From Muribaculaceae bacterium (GTDB taxonomy: Bacteria; Bacteroidota; Bacteroidia; Bacteroidales; Muribaculaceae): a DNA stretch of 64,000 bases. Of this stretch, positions 59,226-64,000 are shown piece by piece; within the stretch, counting starts at the first letter, position 1, and every line of letters starts with the position of its first letter. The stretch lies in assembly GCA_009775225.1 (NCBI GenBank), contig VSPE01000005.1, positions 14,511 through 78,510 of the forward strand, written 5' to 3'. The notes under the pieces were generated by a model. That model worked only from the letters and a program-made list of their open reading frames with translations, searched no databases and was not told where the DNA came from. The position numbers and the translations under genes are program-made.

Positions 59226-60731
59226 ATGGACAAAAAAAGACTGACCGCTGAAAATGGGCGCCCTATCGCCGACAACCAGAATGTACAGACCGCAGGCCTA
59301 CGAGGCCCTGCAACAGCTCAGAATCCATGGTATCTTGAAAAGATAGCCCACTTCGACCGCGAAGTGATACCCGAACGCCGCATGCACGCAAAAGGCTCGG
59401 GAGCCTTCGGAACCTTCACCGTGACCAACGCTCTTTCGGAGTACACCCGCGCATCGATATTCTCCGAGGTTGGAAAACAGACACCTTGTCTGGTGCGTTT
59501 CTCGACCGTTGCCGGCGAACGCGGCGCAGCTGATGCCGAGCGCGACATACGAGGATTTGCAATGAAATTCTATACCGACGAAGGCAACTGGGATTTGGTC
59601 GGAAACAACACTCCTGTATTCTTCCTGCGCGACCCGCTTAAATTTCCCGACCTCAACCATGCCATTAAACGCGACCCGCGGACAGGCATGCGCAGCCCCC
59701 AAAACAACTGGGACTTCTGGACGCTTCTGCCCGAAGCTCTGCACCAGATAACTATTACGATGTCGCCTCGCGGTATTCCGGCTTCTTTCCGCCACATGCA
59801 CGGCTTCGGAAGCCATACCTACAGCTTTATCAATAAAGACAATAAGCGTACATGGGTGAAATTTCACTTCCGCACCCTCCAGGGTATAAAGAACCTTACC
59901 GACCAAGAAGCCGAGGCTATAATCGCAAAAGACAGGGAATCGCACCAACGCGACCTCTTTGAAGCTATTGAGCGCGGCGATTTCCCACGCTGGAAACTAC
60001 AGGTACAGCTCATGACAGAAGACGAAGCGCGAAAATACCATATCAATCCGTTCGACCTCACCAAGGTGTGGTACCACAAGGATTTCCCGTTGCGCGACGT
60101 GGGCATACTCGAGCTAAACAGGAACCCGGAAAACTTTTTTGCCGAGATTGAACAGGCGGCTTTCAACCCGGCCAACATCGTGGACGGCATCGGCTTTTCT
60201 CCCGACAAGATGCTTCAGGGCCGACTGTTCTCGTATGGCGACGCCCAACGCTATCGTCTGGGCGTAAACCACAATCTCATACCCGTAAACAGGCCTAAAT
60301 GTCCTTTCCATGCCTATCACCGCGACGGGCAGATGCGCACCGACGACAACTACGGCGATGCTCCCGCATACGAGCCCAACAGTTTCGGAGAGTGGCAGGA
60401 TACACCCTCGCTGAAAGAACCTCCGCTGCATGTAGAGGGAGATGTATACACCTACGACGAACGCGAGTATGACGACGACTACTATACCCAGCCCGGAAAA
60501 TTGTGGCGCCTGATGAGCGCGGCCGACAAAAAGGCCACCTGCGAAAACACCGCCGCACAGATGAAAGAAGTTCCTCTCTTCATAAAACAGCGCCATGTGA
60601 GGGCCTGCCATAACGCCGACAAAGAATACGGAAGTATGCTAGCGGCAGCCCTCGGAATTGACCTTGCCGAGGCTCTTACAGCAGAAGACCCCGCACATCC
60701 GTCGTGGGATAAGCGTGAATGTGCAAAATAG
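59226..60731 (+). CDS. katA: Monofunctional haem catalase (small-subunit type)
   Basis: A 501-residue catalase degrading hydrogen peroxide. Distal His54 is in RMHAKGSGAFG, the catalytic Asn is in GNNTPVFF (127-128), and proximal haem ligand Tyr337 is in LFSYGDAQRYRLG. I chose ATG 59226 (MDKKRLTAENGRP); an in-frame start at 59199 adds residues not typical of the family. Alone in its unit. No complete promoter match was found in the 122 bp shared with the divergent pectinase gene. Confidence 0.97.
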   Translation: MDKKRLTAENGRPIADNQNVQTAGLRGPATAQNPWYLEKIAHFDREVIPERRMHAKGSGAFGTFTVTNALSEYTRASIFSEVGKQTPCLVRFSTVAGERGAADAERDIRGFAMKFYTDEGNWDLVGNNTPVFFLRDPLKFPDLNHAIKRDPRTGMRSPQNNWDFWTLLPEALHQITITMSPRGIPASFRHMHGFGSHTYSFINKDNKRTWVKFHFRTLQGIKNLTDQEAEAIIAKDRESHQRDLFEAIERGDFPRWKLQVQLMTEDEARKYHINPFDLTKVWYHKDFPLRDVGILELNRNPENFFAEIEQAAFNPANIVDGIGFSPDKMLQGRLFSYGDAQRYRLGVNHNLIPVNRPKCPFHAYHRDGQMRTDDNYGDAPAYEPNSFGEWQDTPSLKEPPLHVEGDVYTYDEREYDDDYYTQPGKLWRLMSAADKKATCENTAAQMKEVPLFIKQRHVRACHNADKEYGSMLAAALGIDLAEALTAEDPAHPSWDKRECAK

Positions 60732-60742
60732 GTATACAAATT

Positions 60743-60773
60743 TTGGCGCATAAATAAAAAGTATTACCTTTGC
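60743..60773 (+). promoter_or_regulatory. Promoter of lrgA-lrgB
   Basis: TTTG (60743-60746) and TACCTTTG (60766-60773) are spaced 19 bp apart, starting 12 bp after the katA stop. The ATG is at 60839. Confidence 0.75.
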
Positions 60774-60787
60774 GGGCGTAAATCTAT

Positions 60788-60834
60788 ACGACTCCATGAA
60801 ACTATAAAACTCATGCGGGTCGTATTGTTTTTTG
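60788..60834 (+). terminator. Terminator-like hairpin in the lrgA leader
   Basis: TACGACTCCATG (60788-60799) pairs with CATGCGGGTCGTA (60813-60825) with one bulge and one wobble, followed by TTGTTTTTT. It lies between the promoter at 60743-60773 and the lrgA ATG, so it could act as an attenuator, or simply end katA read-through. Confidence 0.65.
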
Positions 60835-60838
60835 TATT

Positions 60839-61216
60839 ATGATAGTACAGTTCGGAATTTTATTGTCGTTTCTTGCCGCCGGAGAGTTTATTGTATGGCT
60901 TACCGGGGTAAATATCCCTTCGAGTATCATCGGTATGCTTCTGCTTACATCGGCGCTAAAGGGAGGGATTGTAAAGCCGTATCAGATAGAGCGGCTCTCC
61001 AATTTTCTTGTGCATAATCTCGGATTTTTCTTTGTTCCCGCCGGTGTCGGGCTGATGAATTGCTTCGGTATTATATCGGAACAATGGCTGCCGATTTTAG
61101 GGGCGTCGGTGGGCAGTACTGTCATCATCATAGCTGTAAGCGGGCAGGTGCACAGTATGGTGCGGCGCAGCCTTTCGCGCAAGCAGCCTCTTACACAAAG
61201 CGGAATAGCAGAATAA
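60839..61216 (+). CDS. lrgA: CidA/LrgA family membrane protein
   Basis: A 125-residue protein with four hydrophobic segments. LTGVNIPSSIIGMLLL and FFVPAGVGLMN match the LrgA/CidA family. Family members are holin-like or take part in overflow metabolite (pyruvate) transport together with LrgB. Four bp separate it from lrgB. No LytSR-type regulator is in the window. Confidence 0.9.
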   Translation: MIVQFGILLSFLAAGEFIVWLTGVNIPSSIIGMLLLTSALKGGIVKPYQIERLSNFLVHNLGFFFVPAGVGLMNCFGIISEQWLPILGASVGSTVIIIAVSGQVHSMVRRSLSRKQPLTQSGIAE

Positions 61217-61220
61217 CGAC

Positions 61221-61916
61221 ATGGAATTTTTAACCGACAAGTTTTTTCTCATTGCAGTCACATTCGTTTTCTATATAGGAGCGCAACGGCTGCAACGCGC
61301 TACCGGGATTATTCTGATTAATCCCATCCTGATATCTATAGCGGCGATTATCTGCTTTCTGCTGCTTCTAGACATAGACTATGCCACATATCAGAGAGGA
61401 GGGGAGTATATCGATTTCTGGCTCAAGCCGGCGGTGGTGGCCCTCGGGCTGCCGCTTTACCGCCAGCTGCCTGCAATCAGGAAGCAGGTGCTGCCGCTTC
61501 TTGTGTCGGAACTATGCGGCTGTGTGGCCGGAATAGTGTCGGTGGTTGTAATAGCCAAACTGCTGGGTGCCTCGCATGAGGTAATCATGTCGCTTGCGCC
61601 CAAGGCTGTGACCACCCCTATTGCCATGGAGGTTTCGGCTGCGGTTGGCGGCATACCATCGCTTACTGCCGCCGTAGTGGTGAGTACAGGTATTTTCGGA
61701 GGGATAGCCGGTTTTAAAATCCTTAAACTGAGCCGGGTAAAGAGTCCTATCGCACAAGGCCTGTCTATTGGTACCGCGGCGCATGCCGTGGGTACATCGG
61801 CCGCAATGGAGCGCAGTGAGCGCTATGGCGCATTCTCATCGCTAGGGCTTACGCTGAATGGCCTTCTAACGGCCATTCTCGCACCTTTTGTTCTGCATCT
61901 GATTGGTGCATACTGA
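61221..61916 (+). CDS. lrgB: LrgB family membrane protein
   Basis: A 231-residue protein with about seven hydrophobic segments. The family signatures are DYATYQRGGEYIDFWLKPAVVALG (within 57-80), LAPKAVTTPIAMEV and GLSIGTAAHAVGTSAA. Partner of LrgA. The 159 bp to the next gene hold only the pgm promoter. Confidence 0.93.
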   Translation: MEFLTDKFFLIAVTFVFYIGAQRLQRATGIILINPILISIAAIICFLLLLDIDYATYQRGGEYIDFWLKPAVVALGLPLYRQLPAIRKQVLPLLVSELCGCVAGIVSVVVIAKLLGASHEVIMSLAPKAVTTPIAMEVSAAVGGIPSLTAAVVVSTGIFGGIAGFKILKLSRVKSPIAQGLSIGTAAHAVGTSAAMERSERYGAFSSLGLTLNGLLTAILAPFVLHLIGAY

Positions 61917-61991
61917 CAACCTGGCTGAAAAATCCCGAAAATGTCAAAAAGCGATAAAACGGGAAAAAGTACAAACATCGCAGCGGTAAAA

Positions 61992-62023
61992 TTTGTATAA
62001 CTCACAACAAAGTCTTACCTTTG
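61992..62023 (+). promoter_or_regulatory. Promoter of the phosphoglucomutase gene
   Basis: TTTG (61992-61995) and TACCTTTG (62016-62023) are spaced 20 bp apart, 52 bp before the ATG at 62076. Confidence 0.75.
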
Positions 62024-62075
62024 CCTAATAACAATCTTAGAATATTATAAACACCTTATATAACTGACCTAAGAC

Positions 62076-63824
62076 ATGGATAACAACGAACTCATCGCTC
62101 AGGTTACTGAGAAAGCCCAACAGTGGCTTGCCGAAGGCTACGATGCCGAGACGCAGGCCGAGGTGAGACGCATGCTCGACGCAGAAGATAAGACCGAACT
62201 GATTGAATCTTTCTATAAAGACCTCGAATTCGGCACAGGTGGTCTTCGCGGCATTATGGGTGCAGGCTCCAACCGCATGAATATCTACACAGTAGGCGCC
62301 GCCACACAGGGCCTCGCCAACTACCTAAAGGAAGCCTTTAAAGACCTTCCGGAAATAAGCGTAGCCGTAGGTCACGATGTTCGCCACAACTCACGCAAAT
62401 TTGCAGAAATCGTAGCCGATATTTTCTCGGCCAACGGTATCAAAGTATATCTCTTTGACAGCTTCCGTCCCACTCCGGAGCTTTCGTTCGCTATTCGCGA
62501 ACTCGGTTGCCAGAGCGGTGTGAACATCACAGCCTCGCACAACCCTAAAGAATATAACGGCTACAAGGCTTACTGGAGCGACGGCGCACAGATTATCGCG
62601 CCTCACGACGTGAATATCATCGACAATGTGAACCGCATCAAGAGCGTGCGCGAAATCAAGTTCGAGGGTGATAAGTCCAAAATCCAGATTATCGGCGAAG
62701 AAATCGATGCCAAATTCCTTGCCGCTATCAAGACCCTATCGCTCGACCCCGAAGTTATCAAGCGTCATGCCGACCTCAAGATTGTGTACACCCCTATCCA
62801 CGGAACCGGTGTGAAGCTCGTTCCCGACTCGCTGCGCAATTATGGCTTCAACAATATAATCCACGTTCCCGAACAGGATATTCCCGACGGAGACTTCCCC
62901 ACCGTTGACTCACCCAACCCCGAAAACGCATCAGCAATGGCAATGGCTATTGCAAAGGCTAAGGAAGTGGAAGCCGACCTCGTGGTTGCTTCTGACCCCG
63001 ATGCAGACCGCATAGGTTGCGTAATCCGCGACAACAACGGCGAATACCAGCTCGTAAACGGCAACCAGATTGTGATGATTCTTCTGAACTACATCATGCT
63101 GCGCAACCGCGAACTTGGTCGTCTTAAAGGCAATGAGTATGTAGTCAAGACTATCGTTACCACAGAGACAATCAAAGCTATCGCCAATAATCAGAACGTG
63201 AAGATGTATGATTGCTATACAGGCTTCAAGTGGATTGCCAGCGTAATCCGCGACCTAGAGGGCACAGAACGCTACCTCGGCGGCGGTGAAGAGAGCTACG
63301 GCTTCCTTGCCGAAGACTTCTGCCGTGACAAAGACTCTGTGTCGGCAATATCGCTCATGGCCGAAATCTGCGCATGGGCCAAAGACCGCGGCATGGACTT
63401 CAACCAGATGCTTCAAGAAATATATCTGAAGAACGGCTACAGCCACGAAGAAGGCATCTCCGTAGTACGCCCCGGCAAGACCGGCGCTGACGAAATCCAG
63501 CAGATGATGCGCAACTTCCGCGCCAACCCGACAAAGGAACTTGCCGGAAGCCCCGTGGTGACAATAAAAGACTATGCCGACCTCAACTGTACCGACGTAC
63601 GCACCGGCGCTGTGACGAAAATGGACTTCCCCGCCACATCCAATGTGCTTCAGTACATCACCGAAGACGGCTCAAAGGTATCTATCCGTCCCTCGGGCAC
63701 GGAGCCTAAAATTAAATTCTATATTGAGGTTCACGACAAAATGGCCGACGCTGCCGATTATGACCGCTGCAACCGCGACGCAGCCGCCAAAATCGAGCGC
63801 ATCAAGAAGGAACTCGGCATCTGA
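62076..63824 (+). CDS. Phosphoglucomutase/phosphomannomutase (alpha-D-phosphohexomutase)
   Basis: A 582-residue hexose phosphate mutase. The phosphoserine loop has Ser154 in ITASHNPKEYNGYK. The metal loop is SDPDADRIG, the sugar loop is GGGEESYGF and the phosphate loop is RPSGTEPKIKFY. N-terminal EFGTGGLRGIMG is typical of the PGM2-like group. Full length. Substrate (glucose, mannose or pentose phosphate) cannot be fixed from sequence. Followed by a terminator. Confidence 0.94.
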   Translation: MDNNELIAQVTEKAQQWLAEGYDAETQAEVRRMLDAEDKTELIESFYKDLEFGTGGLRGIMGAGSNRMNIYTVGAATQGLANYLKEAFKDLPEISVAVGHDVRHNSRKFAEIVADIFSANGIKVYLFDSFRPTPELSFAIRELGCQSGVNITASHNPKEYNGYKAYWSDGAQIIAPHDVNIIDNVNRIKSVREIKFEGDKSKIQIIGEEIDAKFLAAIKTLSLDPEVIKRHADLKIVYTPIHGTGVKLVPDSLRNYGFNNIIHVPEQDIPDGDFPTVDSPNPENASAMAMAIAKAKEVEADLVVASDPDADRIGCVIRDNNGEYQLVNGNQIVMILLNYIMLRNRELGRLKGNEYVVKTIVTTETIKAIANNQNVKMYDCYTGFKWIASVIRDLEGTERYLGGGEESYGFLAEDFCRDKDSVSAISLMAEICAWAKDRGMDFNQMLQEIYLKNGYSHEEGISVVRPGKTGADEIQQMMRNFRANPTKELAGSPVVTIKDYADLNCTDVRTGAVTKMDFPATSNVLQYITEDGSKVSIRPSGTEPKIKFYIEVHDKMADAADYDRCNRDAAAKIERIKKELGI

Positions 63825-63854
63825 AAGACGGATACTTCAATTACTATACGCAAG

Positions 63855-63889
63855 AAGAGCGTGTCGCCACACCGGCGGCATGCTCTTTT
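63855..63889 (+). terminator. Intrinsic terminator after the phosphoglucomutase gene
   Basis: AAGAGC-g-TG-t-CGCC pairs with GGCG-g-CA-t-GCTCTT, with T's following. The remaining 110 bp to the window end show no gene or clear signal. Confidence 0.85.
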
Positions 63890-64000
63890 AACTATGAAAG
63901 CGGGCTGCTGTCATTGTTCGAAGTGAAGATTCAATAACGAAGTGCAAAAAGCACCGTTCTGAATAGGCCCATATTTTTTGAGACTCGAGACTTAATGGCG

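Noticed and set aside
1..64000. CRISPR array, toxin-antitoxin pair, restriction system, rRNA or intact insertion sequence
   Set aside because: No regularly spaced repeats, no transposase motif and no defence-type gene was seen; the only mobile-type gene is the partial integrase.

Overview
The window looks like chromosome of a Bacteroidales bacterium with moderate-to-high GC, possibly of the Muribaculaceae type. The reasons are: the Bacteroidetes promoter element TAnnTTTG lies in front of at least seventeen transcription units on both strands; Shine-Dalgarno sequences are essentially absent; and several genes are typical of the phylum (fused MurF/alanine racemase, GSCFA protein, PorE-like OmpA lipoprotein, PstS-like lipoprotein beside a TPR protein, histone H1-like peptide, Lys-type SerA). 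Family placement is inference. Genes are dense, with many 1-4 base overlaps, and most are housekeeping.

Layout. 1-1414: the right end of what is probably an integrative element, a tyrosine recombinase cut by the window edge, then a repeat-rich 216 bp stretch and tRNA-Ser(GGA). 1525-3438 (-): thymidine kinase, YhcH-like and DUF3108 genes. 3591-7613 (+): ABC-F ATPase and M13 peptidase. 7690-16334 (-): acyl-CoA synthetase, PepSY-like protein, then the run rarA, PorE-like, GSCFA, MurF/Alr. 16422-19418 (-): small membrane protein, PstS-like lipoprotein, TPR protein. 19619-21305 (-): rluA-type gene and fmt. 21508-22883 (+): queF-queC and an H1-like peptide. 22937-23264: a gene-free stretch with a perfect 23 bp inverted repeat. 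23328-26912 (-): pyruvate:ferredoxin oxidoreductase. 27077-29977 (-): serC-serA-murI. 30103-33291 (+): rfbD, prfC and a YczE-like gene. 33356-40077 (+): mlaE-mlaF-holB-addB-like-hemW. 40102-45385 (+): MATE, FtsX-like permease, rsfS, ftsH. 45511-48826 (+): thrS-infC-rpmI-rplT. 48915-51275 (+): engB, a 54-residue protein and an MFS transporter. 51434-56833 (+): hpt-adk-acyl-CoA synthetase-priA. 56842-59103 (-): an esterase/GH28 pectinase fusion. 59226-63824 (+): catalase, lrgAB and phosphoglucomutase.

Functional themes: translation (thrS-infC-rpmI-rplT, engB, rsfS, prfC, fmt, ABC-F), envelope and cell-wall precursors (alr, murI, mlaEF, PorE-like, rfbD), serine synthesis, queuosine precursors, DNA replication and repair (holB, priA, rarA, addB-like), anaerobic pyruvate metabolism alongside a catalase, and one pectin-degrading enzyme.

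No CRISPR array, defence island, rRNA operon or intact insertion sequence was seen. No clearly undescribed multi-gene system stands out. The best leads are the apparently decayed MurF half of the MurF/Alr fusion, the operon coupling it to a GSCFA protein, the esterase-GH28 fusion, the 23 bp inverted repeat, a terminator-like hairpin in the lrgA leader, near-leaderless transcripts, and the integrase/tRNA-Ser junction.
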